A stretch of 64,000 bases of DNA from an uncultured Bacteroides sp. (GCF_963678845.1 NZ_OY787464.1:558001-622000), one strand, 5' to 3'; positions 17,228-27,000 are shown, numbered from the stretch's first letter. Translations and numbers: made by a program. Notes: generated by a model from the letters alone, not told the origin.

Positions 17228-17425
17228 ATCACAAAAAAAGCAATCTTTGCAATCGAAATTCAAATATATCTTAATATTTTATTCCTTTTTGCTGTAATAT
17301 TTGAAATTTTATATTGTGGAATTAATAAAGAAGATAGTATTTTGTCTATAATTTTAATAGTTATCGGGATGATCAATTTCCTGACAATTTTAATATCACG
17401 TAAATTATGGAAGCAACTATTTTAA
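17228..17425 (+). pseudogene. Possible small membrane protein without ATG, or gene remnant
   Basis: The frame reads ITKKAIFAIEIQIYLNILF, then two hydrophobic segments (about residues 14-30 and 40-57), and ends ISRKLWKQLF before TAA. No ATG precedes the first hydrophobic stretch. An ATC sits where a start would fit. It overlaps the next gene's start by 19 bases. It may be a decayed membrane protein gene or a real one with a rare start. Confidence 0.35.
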
Positions 17426-18060
17426 AAGGACAAAGCAATATCTCGTTAATACATTCAGACATGGAACAATACACAACAGAAAGATATAAAATAGACATTT
17501 TTGAGGACTATACTTTTAAATATGATTCGAATGACAATGCAAATCAATACGACAATATTTACTTTGACAAATCAGACTTTAAATATTCCACTGTTATTGG
17601 AATTAGAATCTTTCAAGACGACAAACTATTGAAGAGTGCAGTCATAGGGTCTACTGGTGGTAAAACTGGAATTGGTAAGAACTCAATAATTATAGAAAGT
17701 GGCAGACTTCTGGTTTGTTGTTCTGACACTATTTTTTGCCTGTCTATACCTGATTTGACATTATTGTGGTGCAAACAAGCTGACCAAATAACTTGCTTTG
17801 AAATATTTAAATATCTGGATAGTTATATTATTCATGGAGAAGTTGAAATATCTAGACTAGACAAAAACGGAAATATATTGTGGCAACAAAGCAGTGCAGA
17901 CATTTTTACGACATTGGAAGGAAAAGACAATTTCTTTGTTGCTGAGAATTATATTATAGCGACTGATTGGAAAAACAGAAAATATAAATTTGACTTTAAT
18001 GGTACCATTTTGCAGACAACCGAACAAAAGAAAAAAAGATTATGGAAACGGTGGAAATAA
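17407..18060 (+). CDS. Hypothetical protein with beta-propeller-like repeats
   Basis: I do not recognise this 217-residue protein. It has no signal peptide or membrane segment. From about residue 70 it has repeated short beta-strand motifs (SIIIESGRLLVCC, CLSIPDLTLLWCKQ, RLDKNGNILWQQ, FDFNGTILQTTE). These resemble the blades of PQQ- or WD-like proteins, and the family may be a partial propeller. It sits among small hypothetical genes in a low-GC stretch that looks accessory. Confidence 0.55.
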   Translation: MEATILKGQSNISLIHSDMEQYTTERYKIDIFEDYTFKYDSNDNANQYDNIYFDKSDFKYSTVIGIRIFQDDKLLKSAVIGSTGGKTGIGKNSIIIESGRLLVCCSDTIFCLSIPDLTLLWCKQADQITCFEIFKYLDSYIIHGEVEISRLDKNGNILWQQSSADIFTTLEGKDNFFVAENYIIATDWKNRKYKFDFNGTILQTTEQKKKRLWKRWK

Positions 18061-18187
18061 AGACCGGCAAAAGCTCAATGAAAAACCAATATTTAACAAA
18101 CATTACAAGACAGAATTCCCATTAAAAAAATCTAATATTTTATTACAGCTATACGGAATTTAAAGTTAAAAATATTAAAAGTATATT

Positions 18188-18718
18188 TTGAAAAAGAATT
18201 TAAACATGATACCTCTGGGCTTACTTTTCTTGACGATTGCATTAATTGTCGGGACACCGTTTGAATTTTTAAATTCAACTATTGATGCCTTAGCTACATT
18301 TTTATTAATGCTGCTAATCTTAGTTTTGTTTATCTTCTTATTTATACTAGCTCGAAAAATTGAGAAAAAACAAATTAAGAGAATAGCTGTTGGACTAATT
18401 TGTATATTAATCATTCCCTATTTCTGGATTGGCATTTGGACAATAATGATAACAGGAGGAAATGGTTATCCAATGTGGCAAGACATCTCAATTTACACAA
18501 ATAATGACGGAAAAGAAGTGATAAGTCAATGGAGAGAAACTAGTGGTTCAATTTACGATTACCGTGATAGAAGAATTATTGGCGACTTTGGACAATTCCG
18601 CATCTCATTTGACTCTGATAGAAGTAAATTAAAGGGGATTTGGACTGAATATAATATAGGACGACGCACAACGACAACCATTAATTTTGATGAAGAAAAT
18701 AAAGAAACCAAAAATTAG
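18188..18718 (+). CDS. Hypothetical membrane protein
   Basis: I do not recognise this 176-residue protein. It has three membrane segments (about residues 7-24, 33-55 and 65-92) followed by a soluble domain of about 80 residues with several aromatic and charged residues. The first possible start is TTG at 18188, giving MKKNLN. ATG at 18206 is the alternative. Its stop is directly followed by the promoter of the next gene. Confidence 0.55.
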   Translation: MKKNLNMIPLGLLFLTIALIVGTPFEFLNSTIDALATFLLMLLILVLFIFLFILARKIEKKQIKRIAVGLICILIIPYFWIGIWTIMITGGNGYPMWQDISIYTNNDGKEVISQWRETSGSIYDYRDRRIIGDFGQFRISFDSDRSKLKGIWTEYNIGRRTTTTINFDEENKETKN

Positions 18719-18726
18719 TATCTTTG
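18719..18726 (+). promoter_or_regulatory. -7 element of the AlaX-like gene
   Basis: TATCTTTG matches TAnnTTTG and begins right after the upstream stop codon, 21 bases before the ATG. No TTTG lies at the expected distance. Confidence 0.5.
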
Positions 18727-18746
18727 CAATAAGCAATTAAACAATT

Positions 18747-19205
18747 ATGGAAGAAGTAATATTAAACCAACCCAAGAAATCTTATTTTGAACCAATGCAT
18801 ACAGCAGAACACATTCTCAACCAAACAATGGTAAGAACGTTTGGATGCACTCGCTCGGTGAATGCTCATATAGAAAAGAAAAAAAGTAAGTGTGATTATG
18901 CACTCCCCACCTGCCCTACTGATGAAGAATTGCAGACGGTAGAAGATAAGGTAAACGAGATTATTGAAATGAACCTGGATGTAACAGAAGAATTAATGCC
19001 TTCTTCACAAGCGCAAGCAGAATTCGACCTTACTCGTTTGCCAGATGATGCCAGTGATACGCTTCGCATTGTGCGAGTTGGTAACTATGATGCTTGTCCC
19101 TGCATTGGAATGCACGTAGAAAACACAGCAGAAATAGGCCGTTTTAAAATTATTAGTCATGATTATGAAGAAGGCAGGCTGAGATTACGCTTCAAACTGA
19201 TATAA
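18747..19205 (+). CDS. AlaX-like trans-editing protein (tRNA synthetase second additional domain)
   Basis: It probably removes wrongly attached amino acids from tRNA. The 152 residues form one SAD-type editing domain. The metal ligands are visible as HTAEH near residues 18-22 and CPCIGMH near 117-123, the HxxxH...CxxxH arrangement of AlaRS and ThrRS editing domains. It stands alone with its own promoter. Whether it clears Ser, Gly or another residue cannot be told from the sequence. Confidence 0.8.
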   Translation: MEEVILNQPKKSYFEPMHTAEHILNQTMVRTFGCTRSVNAHIEKKKSKCDYALPTCPTDEELQTVEDKVNEIIEMNLDVTEELMPSSQAQAEFDLTRLPDDASDTLRIVRVGNYDACPCIGMHVENTAEIGRFKIISHDYEEGRLRLRFKLI

Positions 19206-19417
19206 TATGCCACAAAGGCATCATGAAAAATAGTTAAATTAAAAAGTCAGATTGACAGGAATAGTATATTGGCAAAGAAAAAATGTCAGTTCAGAAAGAC
19301 AAATATACAGTAAACTATGTTGGCATATATATTGTTCTATATTAAGTGAAATTGAGTTCGTAAAAACCCAGTTCATAATAAATTTAATGTTTAACTTAAA
19401 AATAGGAGATTTAAATT

Positions 19418-19846
19418 ATGATGCCTGTTAGAAGATCTCAAAATTGGTTACCTGACGTATTTAATGATTTATTTGACACAAACTGGATGGTACGTACAAA
19501 TGCTACAGCCCCTGCCATCAACGTAATTGAAACAGAAAAAGAGTACAAGGTAGAAGTAGCTGCTCCGGGAATGACAAAAGAGGACTTCAATATCAAAATT
19601 GATGAAGATAATCAACTTGTTGTTACCATGGAAAAGAAACAAGAGTACAAAGAAGAGAATAAGGAAAGCCGCTACCTAAGACGTGAGTTCTCTTACACAA
19701 AATTCCAACAGACAATGCTTCTCCCTGATAATGCCGAAAAGGATCAAATTGAAGCTGGCGTGGAAAACGGTGTGCTAACTATCAATATTCCTAAAATGAG
19801 CCCGGAACAAGAAAAGAAAGCAGAGAGGCTGATTGAAATTAAATAG
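19418..19846 (+). CDS. Hsp20-family small heat shock protein
   Basis: An ATP-independent chaperone that binds unfolding proteins. It is 142 residues with an alpha-crystallin domain of about 35-140, including VEVAAPGMTKEDFNIKI, the central YLRREFSYTKFQQTMLLP, and ENGVLTINIPK with the C-terminal-type anchor. The N-terminal arm carries the WLPDVFNDLFD motif often seen in Bacteroidota members. A clear terminator follows. No heat-shock operator is recognisable upstream. Confidence 0.95.
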   Translation: MMPVRRSQNWLPDVFNDLFDTNWMVRTNATAPAINVIETEKEYKVEVAAPGMTKEDFNIKIDEDNQLVVTMEKKQEYKEENKESRYLRREFSYTKFQQTMLLPDNAEKDQIEAGVENGVLTINIPKMSPEQEKKAERLIEIK

Positions 19847-19879
19847 TTCGCAATAATCGGTAAATATCACGTAAATGAG

Positions 19880-19918
19880 GAGAGGTTGCTACAATATCAT
19901 AGCAGCCTCTCTTTTTTT
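19880..19918 (+). terminator. Terminator after the hsp20 gene
   Basis: A 12-bp stem (GAGAGGTTGCTA with TAGCAGCCTCTC, one G-T pair) and an 8-base loop are followed by seven T residues. Confidence 0.9.
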
Positions 19919-20012
19919 GTATTATAATGCACTTTAGTTGAAGTCAAAATTGTATATCACTATTTTTTTTAGTTCCTTTGAAGCTAAATTTTCAAAATCA
20001 ACTTATTAAAAT

Positions 20013-22016
20013 ATGAAACACGAAGAAGACGAAAAATTTACGGGATTGCCCGAAAACGCATTCAGAGCACTTAAACCGGGAGAAGTATACAACCCGCTGA
20101 TGTCTCCTGATAAACAGTACAAGGAAGTGACTCCATGGTCTGTTCTCTGGGGTATTGCAATGGCTATTCTTTTTTCTGCAGCAGCAGCTTATCTGGGATT
20201 AAAGGTTGGTCAGGTATTCGAAGCAGCTATCCCAATCGCCATTATTGCTGTTGGAGTATCGGGTGCAGCAAAAAGAAAGAATGCTTTAGGTGAAAATGTA
20301 ATTATTCAATCTATCGGAGCTAGCTCGGGAGTGATTGTGGCTGGTGCTATCTTTACTCTTCCTGCACTATATATTCTTCAGGCAAAATATCCGGAAATGT
20401 CAGTAACCTTCTTTCAGGTATTTATTAGTTCTTTATTAGGAGGTGTTCTTGGAATCTTGTTTTTAATTCCTTTCCGCAAATATTTCGTAAAAGAAATGCA
20501 TGGTCAATATCCTTTTCCGGAAGCAACAGCTACTACTCAGGTTATTGTTTCGGGAGAAACAAGCGGTAACCAGGCAAAACCATTATTAATAGCCAGTATA
20601 GTTGGAGGTTTGTACGACTTTATAGTTGCAACCTTTGGATGGTGGAACGAAAACTTCACTACCCGTGTTTGCGGATTAGGTGATATGCTTGCCGAAAAAG
20701 CCAAACTGGTATTCAAAGTAAATACAGGTGCAGCCGTACTTGGTTTGGGATATATTATCGGATTAAAATATGCAGCCATCATTTGTTTTGGTTCACTTGC
20801 AGTTTGGTGGATTATTATACCGGGAATCTCCTTAATATGGGGAGACACTGTATTAAATATGTGGAATCCAGATATTCATGCAGCAGTAGGAACAATGAGT
20901 CCCGAATTAATTTTTAAATATTATGCCAAGAGTATTGGTATTGGTGGTATTGCTATGGCAGGAATCATTGGTATCATCAAATCATGGGGAATTATTAAGA
21001 GTGCAGTTGGACTGGCTGCTAAAGAAATGAGTGGCAAAGATAATTCAGAAAAAGAAGTGATTCGCACTCAGAAGGATCTTTCTATGAAGATTATCGCTAT
21101 CGGTTCTATCCTGACTTTAGTACTAGTTTTCTTGTTCTTCTATTTTGATGTGATGCAAGGAAATATATTTCAATGTATAGTTGCCATTGCACTTGTAACA
21201 ATTATCACCTTCCTTTTCACCACTGTTGCAGCAAATGCAATTGCCATTGTAGGAACAAACCCGGTATCAGGAATGACATTAATGACTCTTATCCTTGCAT
21301 CGGTGGTTATGGTTTCTGTAGGATTAAAAGGTCCTTCGGGCATGGTTGCTGCATTGGTTATGGGTGGCGTTGTTTGTACGGCATTATCTATGGCCGGTGG
21401 TTTTATCACCGACTTAAAGATTGGTTACTGGATTGGAACAACTCCTGCAAAACAGCAAACATGGAAGTTTCTTGGAACACTTGTATCTGCTGCAACTGTG
21501 GGAGGCGTAATGATTATCTTGAATAAGACTTATGGATTTACAAGCGGTCAGTTAGCTGCTCCACAAGCCAATGCAATGGCAGCGGTAATTGAACCGTTAA
21601 TGAACGGCGTAGGTGCTCCATGGATTCTTTATGGTATAGGAGCAGTTATCTCTATTGTACTTACACTTTGCGGAATTCCTGCATTAGCCTTCGCATTGGG
21701 TATGTTTATTCCGTTAGAACTAAATATTCCACTTATCGTAGGTGGGGCAATCAACTGGTACGTAACTTCCCGCTCCAAAGATGAAGCCTTAAATTCTGAA
21801 CGTAGAGAGAAGGGAACACTTCTTGCATCCGGCTTTATTGCAGGTGGTGCTTTAATGGGAGTTGTCAGTGCTGTTATGCGATTTGGCGGAATAAATCTTG
21901 TAAACGAAGAATGGTTATCTAATTCATGGTCGGAAGTTGTTTCACTGATAGCCTACATAGCTTTGATCGTTTACTTTATAAAAGCTACTATGCATAAACC
22001 CCTTAATCAAAAATAA
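20013..22016 (+). CDS. OPT-family oligopeptide transporter
   Basis: An integral membrane transporter of the OPT family, here 667 residues with about 15 hydrophobic segments, including AMAILFSAAAAYLGLKVGQ near 50 and EKEVIRTQKDLSMK as a central charged loop. The family imports small peptides or metal-chelate complexes using the proton gradient. The esterase gene begins 2 bases after its stop, so they are cotranscribed. The true substrate is not shown by the context. Confidence 0.93.
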   Translation: MKHEEDEKFTGLPENAFRALKPGEVYNPLMSPDKQYKEVTPWSVLWGIAMAILFSAAAAYLGLKVGQVFEAAIPIAIIAVGVSGAAKRKNALGENVIIQSIGASSGVIVAGAIFTLPALYILQAKYPEMSVTFFQVFISSLLGGVLGILFLIPFRKYFVKEMHGQYPFPEATATTQVIVSGETSGNQAKPLLIASIVGGLYDFIVATFGWWNENFTTRVCGLGDMLAEKAKLVFKVNTGAAVLGLGYIIGLKYAAIICFGSLAVWWIIIPGISLIWGDTVLNMWNPDIHAAVGTMSPELIFKYYAKSIGIGGIAMAGIIGIIKSWGIIKSAVGLAAKEMSGKDNSEKEVIRTQKDLSMKIIAIGSILTLVLVFLFFYFDVMQGNIFQCIVAIALVTIITFLFTTVAANAIAIVGTNPVSGMTLMTLILASVVMVSVGLKGPSGMVAALVMGGVVCTALSMAGGFITDLKIGYWIGTTPAKQQTWKFLGTLVSAATVGGVMIILNKTYGFTSGQLAAPQANAMAAVIEPLMNGVGAPWILYGIGAVISIVLTLCGIPALAFALGMFIPLELNIPLIVGGAINWYVTSRSKDEALNSERREKGTLLASGFIAGGALMGVVSAVMRFGGINLVNEEWLSNSWSEVVSLIAYIALIVYFIKATMHKPLNQK

Positions 22017-22018
22017 AA

Positions 22019-22867
22019 ATGAAAAAGGTTATTTTATCAATTATGTTAGCTGCAACAAGCTCCCTTTTTGCTCAGAAGCCAATTGAGTTACCTCTTTGGC
22101 CCAATGGAGCACCAAACTCTAATGAGCAGAAAGGTCCTGAACAAGAAAAAGAAAAGAACCGGTTAAGTAATGTAACCAATCCTACTATTACCGTTTATCC
22201 GGCAAAAGGCGGAAATGGTAAAGCCATTATTATGTGCCCGGGAGGTGGTTATAGTCGGTTGGCAATGGACCATGAAGGTTACGACATGGCTTCGTGGTTT
22301 AACGCTCAAGGAATTACCTATGTGGTATTGAAATATCGCCTACCCAACGGGCATAGTGATGTACCTCTCTCTGATGCAAAAAAAGCAATTACGCTTGTTC
22401 GTCAGCATGCTGCCGAATGGGGAGTCAATATACATAAGGTTGGCATAATGGGTGCTTCGGCAGGTGGACATTTAGCTTCCACCTTAGCAACACACTTCAC
22501 GGCAGACACTCGTCCGGACTTCCAGATATTACTTTATCCGGTTGTCACCATGGACAAAACATATACACATAGCGGTTCGCGTCAAAACCTCATCGGTAGC
22601 AATCCTAGCAAGATCTTAGAAACATTATATTCAAATGAATTACAGGTAACACCTTCAACACCGAAGGCATTTATTGTTCTTTCAAATGATGATAATGCAG
22701 TTCCTCCACTAAACAGCGTAAATTACTACCTTGCATTATTAAAGAATAAAGTTTCCGCAACAATGCATATTTATCCAACAGGAGGTCATGGATTTGGCTT
22801 TCGTGATAGCTTTATATACAAGCGCCAATGGACCGAGGAATTAGAAAAATGGCTTCGTGACCAATAA
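22019..22867 (+). CDS. Secreted alpha/beta-hydrolase, acetyl-xylan esterase-like
   Basis: A 282-residue hydrolase with a signal peptide ending near residue 20. The oxyanion segment MCPGGGYSRLAMDHEG is near 73-88, the nucleophile Ser147 is in GASAGG, and His257 is in GGHGFG. This arrangement is typical of carbohydrate esterases annotated as acetyl-xylan or xylanase-associated esterases in Bacteroides. Its position after an OPT transporter and before a secreted GH2 enzyme suggests work on plant-polymer side chains, but the acyl group is not known. Confidence 0.85.
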   Translation: MKKVILSIMLAATSSLFAQKPIELPLWPNGAPNSNEQKGPEQEKEKNRLSNVTNPTITVYPAKGGNGKAIIMCPGGGYSRLAMDHEGYDMASWFNAQGITYVVLKYRLPNGHSDVPLSDAKKAITLVRQHAAEWGVNIHKVGIMGASAGGHLASTLATHFTADTRPDFQILLYPVVTMDKTYTHSGSRQNLIGSNPSKILETLYSNELQVTPSTPKAFIVLSNDDNAVPPLNSVNYYLALLKNKVSATMHIYPTGGHGFGFRDSFIYKRQWTEELEKWLRDQ

Positions 22868-22896
22868 CACAAACAAACACTATTTTAATAAAGAAC

Positions 22897-22944
22897 TCTC
22901 TTTTAGTAAACAGCCTCTTTAACTTTTACTAAAAGAGATTTTTT
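22897..22944 (+). terminator. Terminator after the esterase gene
   Basis: TCTCTTTTAGTAAA pairs with TTTACTAAAAGAGA (14 bp) around a 14-base loop, followed by six T residues. Confidence 0.85.
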
Positions 22945-22963
22945 ATAATCTAACTTCAAATTT

Positions 22964-25900
22964 ATGAGAAACAAATTATCACTGGCATGGCTAGCATTCG
23001 TACCTCTTCTGTCTTTTGCACAAACCGACAGGTACGAGATGATAACCAATCCTAACCTGACAAGCATTAATCGCGAAACTCCGCGAAGTACATTTACTTC
23101 TTACACAAATGAAAATGCGGCAATCAAGAATGACCGGAAGACAGATACTTATCGTCTTTCATTGAATGGAGTCTGGAAGTTCAATTATACTGAAGATTTA
23201 GAGAATCGTCCCGCAGAGTTTATGAATCCTGATTTTAATGTCAGTAAATGGAGCGACATTAAAGTTCCCGGCAACTGGGAACGTCAGGGATTTGGTACTG
23301 CTATTTATGTGAACTCTTCTTACGAATTCCTTTCTCCCGGATATAAGCCTTACTGGGATGATCCTAACCCTCCGTTTGTTCCTAAAGAATGGAACCCCAC
23401 AGGAACTTATCGTCGTGACTTTAATCTCCCTGGCAATTGGGAAGGAAAAGAAATATTCCTAAGCGCTGATGCTGTAAAAGGTGTTTCATTCTATTATCTG
23501 AATGGAACATTCATCGGTATGAATAAAGAATCTAAAACTCCTTCTCGTTTTAATATAACAAAATATGTAAAACCGGGAAAGAATGTATTGGCTGTTCAGA
23601 TTCATCGTTTTTCGGATGCTACATATCTTGAATGTCAGGACATGTGGAGACTTACCGGATTTGAAAGAGAGGTTTATATTTATGCTCAACCTAAAACCCA
23701 TATTGCCGACTTTACCGTACATTCTCCTTTGGATAGCACGTATAAAGATGGTGTATTCAGCCTGGATGTGCTGATTAAGAATGCATCCGGAGAGAATAAA
23801 GCTATATCTGTTTCATATAATGTAATGGATGCCGATGGAAATTCTGTTCTGCAGAGCAAGGAACAAAAAACTGTAGATGAATTGAGTACTATTTCTTTCG
23901 GACAGAACGTGATTAAAAATGTAAAGTCCTGGAATGCTGAAACACCAAACTTATATACTTTGGTTATCTCACTGAAAGATGCAAACAGCCAACTGCTGGA
24001 AGCAACAAGTACAAAAGTTGGTTTCCGCACCATTGCTATCGTAAACAAGCAATTATTGGTTAACGGACAACCTATTTTAATTAAAGGTGTAAATGTACAT
24101 GAACATAATGAAGTAAACGGCCATTATGTTACGGAAGAACTGATGCTGAAAGATTTCGAATTATGGAAGAAGTTTAATGTAAATACAGTTCGTACATGCC
24201 ATTATCCACAACAGGAACGTTTCTATGAATTGTGTGATCAATACGGAATTTATGTAATTGACGAAGCTAATATTGAGACTCACGGAATGGGTTACGACCT
24301 CAGAAAGGGAGGCACACTGGCCAACAATCCACTTTTCGAAGCTGCCCACATGTATCGTACTGTGAATATGTATCTTCGTGATAAGAATCATCCTTCTATA
24401 ATCACATGGTCTTTAGGAAATGAAGCAGGAAACGGAATCTGTTTCTACAACACTTATAAATATCTGAAATCACAAGATACTTCCCGTCCCGTGCAATATG
24501 AACGTGCAGGACTGGAATGGAATACAGATATATTCTGCCCGATGTATGCAACCCCTGCTTATATTGAAAAATATGCGCAGAATCCGAAGTCTGACCGTCC
24601 GCTGATTCAATGCGAATATGCCCATGCTATGGGTAATAGTCTTGGAAATTTCAAAGAATATTGGGATATCATAAAGAAATATCCAATTCTGCAAGGAGGA
24701 TGCATCTGGGATTGGGTAGACCAAGGTTTCCTTGAAAAGACAAAAGATGGGCGCAAGTACTGGACTTATGGCGGTGATTACGGAAAGGTAGGTACACCAT
24801 CCGATGGAAATTTTAATATTAATGGCTTGGTTTATCCTGATCGTACAACGAAACCTGCTACAGAAGAAATGCGTAAAGTTTATCAGAACATCGACTTCGG
24901 GAAAGTAGATATAAAGAAAGGAACTGTAACAATCCACAACGGATTCTTCTTCACTAATCTTAATAAATATGATTTCAGTTACACCATAAAAGATCATGGG
25001 AAAGCAATATTTACCGAAAACTTCAATGTAGATTGCGCTCCTGGTGATTCAGTATCTGTTGATTTGAAAAATCTGCCTGCCCCACGTACTACTACAGGTG
25101 ATGATCAGATAGAATTTGAAGCAAAAATAAAGACTGCAGAACCTTTCCTTCCTGTAGGATATATAATTGCTCGTGAACAGAAATATATTAATCTTTATAT
25201 GAAGGTTAAAAGCCGTGATATGAAACCTGCTTCCGTGAAAGAGACTAAAAATCAGGCTATACTCTCCGGTAAGGATTTCAAGGCTACATTCGATAAAAAG
25301 AGCGGAATGCTGGTTTCTTATATTTATAAGGGAACAGAATATATTCTTAACGGAGAAGGATTGCATCCTAACTTCTGGCGCGCACCAACAGATAATGATT
25401 ATGGTGCAGATCTTCCCCGCAAACTAAAAGCATGGAAAGATGCAAGTTATCAGGATGTAGTTGCAAAGAACTTCACAGTGGACAAAGATGATAGAGCTGT
25501 TGTATCTTGCACCTATGAATTTCCAGGAACAGATTCTCATTGGGATATCAAATATACCATATATGAGAATGGAATTATAAAGATAGATAATAAGTTCGTT
25601 GCCGTGAGTGAGAAGACTCCAATGATTCCAAGAGTTGGACTTCGTATGAGAATACCTATTGCATTTGAAAATCTGAATTATTATGGTCGTGGCCCGAAAG
25701 AAAATTACCGTGACCGTCGTACTGCCCAGTTCTATGGTGAATACAAAACGAATGTAAAGAACAACTACGAACCTTACATCCGTCCACAGGAAAACAATCA
25801 TCGTACCGATATACGTTGGTGTGCTTTTGCTGACAAATCTGGAAAAGGATTACTCTTTGTTGCAGACCGAACATTTGAGCTGAATGCATCTCCCTATACA

Positions 25901-26173
25901 ATGGAAAGTCTTGACAGTGGAGATACCATTGATAATGGCGAACCGGTAACAGACAAAACAAATCATCGTCACGCAATAGATCCACAACCCCAAAAACTGA
26001 TTGACGTATTTATTGATTATAGAATGATGGGAATTGGGGGAAACAATAGCTGGGGAGCTTTACCACAAGACAATTATCTAATTTTCACAGGCAAAGAGCC
26101 TATTACTTACGGATTTAGTATTGTACCCTTTAAAAAAGGAGCCGATTTTAAAAGCCTTATTATGCAGTATTAA
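22964..26173 (+). CDS. Secreted GH2 beta-galactosidase-type enzyme
   Basis: The 1069-residue protein has a signal peptide (about 1-19) and the LacZ domain order: sugar-binding, immunoglobulin-like, (beta/alpha)8 catalytic, second Ig-like and a large C-terminal beta domain. Catalytic residues are Glu487 in SLGNEAGNG (acid/base) and Glu551 in QCEYAHAMGNS (nucleophile). DEANIETHGMGYD is also intact. It is expected in the periplasm and would release terminal beta-galactosides or a related sugar. Terminators on both sides suggest its own transcript. Confidence 0.93.
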   Translation: MRNKLSLAWLAFVPLLSFAQTDRYEMITNPNLTSINRETPRSTFTSYTNENAAIKNDRKTDTYRLSLNGVWKFNYTEDLENRPAEFMNPDFNVSKWSDIKVPGNWERQGFGTAIYVNSSYEFLSPGYKPYWDDPNPPFVPKEWNPTGTYRRDFNLPGNWEGKEIFLSADAVKGVSFYYLNGTFIGMNKESKTPSRFNITKYVKPGKNVLAVQIHRFSDATYLECQDMWRLTGFEREVYIYAQPKTHIADFTVHSPLDSTYKDGVFSLDVLIKNASGENKAISVSYNVMDADGNSVLQSKEQKTVDELSTISFGQNVIKNVKSWNAETPNLYTLVISLKDANSQLLEATSTKVGFRTIAIVNKQLLVNGQPILIKGVNVHEHNEVNGHYVTEELMLKDFELWKKFNVNTVRTCHYPQQERFYELCDQYGIYVIDEANIETHGMGYDLRKGGTLANNPLFEAAHMYRTVNMYLRDKNHPSIITWSLGNEAGNGICFYNTYKYLKSQDTSRPVQYERAGLEWNTDIFCPMYATPAYIEKYAQNPKSDRPLIQCEYAHAMGNSLGNFKEYWDIIKKYPILQGGCIWDWVDQGFLEKTKDGRKYWTYGGDYGKVGTPSDGNFNINGLVYPDRTTKPATEEMRKVYQNIDFGKVDIKKGTVTIHNGFFFTNLNKYDFSYTIKDHGKAIFTENFNVDCAPGDSVSVDLKNLPAPRTTTGDDQIEFEAKIKTAEPFLPVGYIIAREQKYINLYMKVKSRDMKPASVKETKNQAILSGKDFKATFDKKSGMLVSYIYKGTEYILNGEGLHPNFWRAPTDNDYGADLPRKLKAWKDASYQDVVAKNFTVDKDDRAVVSCTYEFPGTDSHWDIKYTIYENGIIKIDNKFVAVSEKTPMIPRVGLRMRIPIAFENLNYYGRGPKENYRDRRTAQFYGEYKTNVKNNYEPYIRPQENNHRTDIRWCAFADKSGKGLLFVADRTFELNASPYTMESLDSGDTIDNGEPVTDKTNHRHAIDPQPQKLIDVFIDYRMMGIGGNNSWGALPQDNYLIFTGKEPITYGFSIVPFKKGADFKSLIMQY

Positions 26174-26198
26174 TTTTACTGTCTGAATAATTTTATAG

Positions 26199-26240
26199 TA
26201 ATCACCAGAAAGGAAGTCTCCTTTTTGGTGATTATTTTTT
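26199..26240 (+). terminator. Terminator after the GH2 gene
   Basis: TAATCACCA pairs with TGGTGATTA, continued by AAAGGA with TCCTTT, giving a 16-bp stem and a 4-base loop. A T run follows. Confidence 0.88.
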
Positions 26241-26302
26241 ATAAATAATTATTATTTCAGTCTTTTATTTACAAAAAAAAATCATCATCAGAAACTTCTT
26301 AA

Positions 26303-26340
26303 TATAAAAGCCACCAGAAAGATATTTCTCTGATGGCTTA
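26303..26340 (-). terminator. Terminator of the ferritin gene
   Basis: AAGCCACCAG and CTGATGGCTT pair with one mismatch and extend by AAA/TTT. The stem sits 24 bases after the ferritin stop on the minus strand. Confidence 0.65.
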
Positions 26341-26363
26341 TATTTAGAGCAGACAATCCGATT

Positions 26364-26846
26364 CTATTTTCTTTGTCCTAGCTGAGCATCGATGTAGAAT
26401 ATACCATTGTTACCTGCAATTTTAATGCGCTCTACAATTTCTTTTGCTGTAGCCTCTTCTTCAACTTGCTCACGAACAAATCCCCATAGAAAATCCTGTG
26501 AAGCCTTATCTCTTTCACTAGCAGCAACATCTACTACTTTATCAATCAATCCGGAAATATGCACTTCATGTTTGTACACACTTTCAAAAACTTCTAACGG
26601 ACTTCCCCAACCTGTAGGAACCACATTGATCATTCCTATGGTAACAGTACCTTCACGCTTAATCACATAATCCATCATAGAATATGCATGTTGCATTTCT
26701 TCTTTTGACTGTGCTTTCATCCATGCAGCAAAACCACCGAAGCCTTCTTTTGCAAAGAACACTGACATAGATAAATAAAGGTTGGCCGACCACATTTCAA
26801 CATTGATCTGCTCATTAATTGTGTCTTGTAATTTTTTACTTAGCAT
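26364..26846 (-). CDS. ftnA: Bacterial non-heme ferritin
   Basis: An iron storage protein forming a 24-subunit shell and oxidising Fe2+ at a ferroxidase centre. The 160 residues have the four-helix fold: NEQINVEMWSANLYLSMS near 10-27, SKEEMQHAYSMMDYV near 48-62 with the EExxH ligands, and the third-helix EQVEEEATAKEIVE near 127-140. The start MLSKKLQD at 26846 is preferred over an in-frame ATG at 26885 because the 13 extra residues do not fit the family. Palindrome array C lies 103-154 bases upstream. Confidence 0.96.
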   Translation of the reverse strand: MLSKKLQDTINEQINVEMWSANLYLSMSVFFAKEGFGGFAAWMKAQSKEEMQHAYSMMDYVIKREGTVTIGMINVVPTGWGSPLEVFESVYKHEVHISGLIDKVVDVAASERDKASQDFLWGFVREQVEEEATAKEIVERIKIAGNNGIFYIDAQLGQRK

Positions 26847-26948
26847 AATATTATTTTTTTGATTTAAACATATCACTAGAAACAAACCAAGAGTTAGATA
26901 TGTTCATATTATTGATTAAATAAAACATCAAAAGAGATTAATTCTAGC

Positions 26949-27000
26949 TTGTACAACCCAAGATATTGGCTTGTACAAGCTGGAGTGCTGAGTTGTACAA
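26949..27000. repeat. Phased palindrome array C: three TTGTACAA cores at 22-bp pitch
   Basis: Perfect TTGTACAA cores start at 26949, 26971 and 26993. No fourth core is found in phase on either side. The spacers are more GC-rich than at arrays A and B and are again partly symmetrical (CCAAGATATTGG). The array lies between divergent ferritin and rpsP genes. It is the same core and pitch as at 2274 and 15185, with unrelated spacers. Confidence 0.85.

Noticed and set aside
18061..18187. Possible additional small gene before the membrane protein
   Set aside because: No start and no continuous reading frame of useful length was found in this short AT-rich gap.
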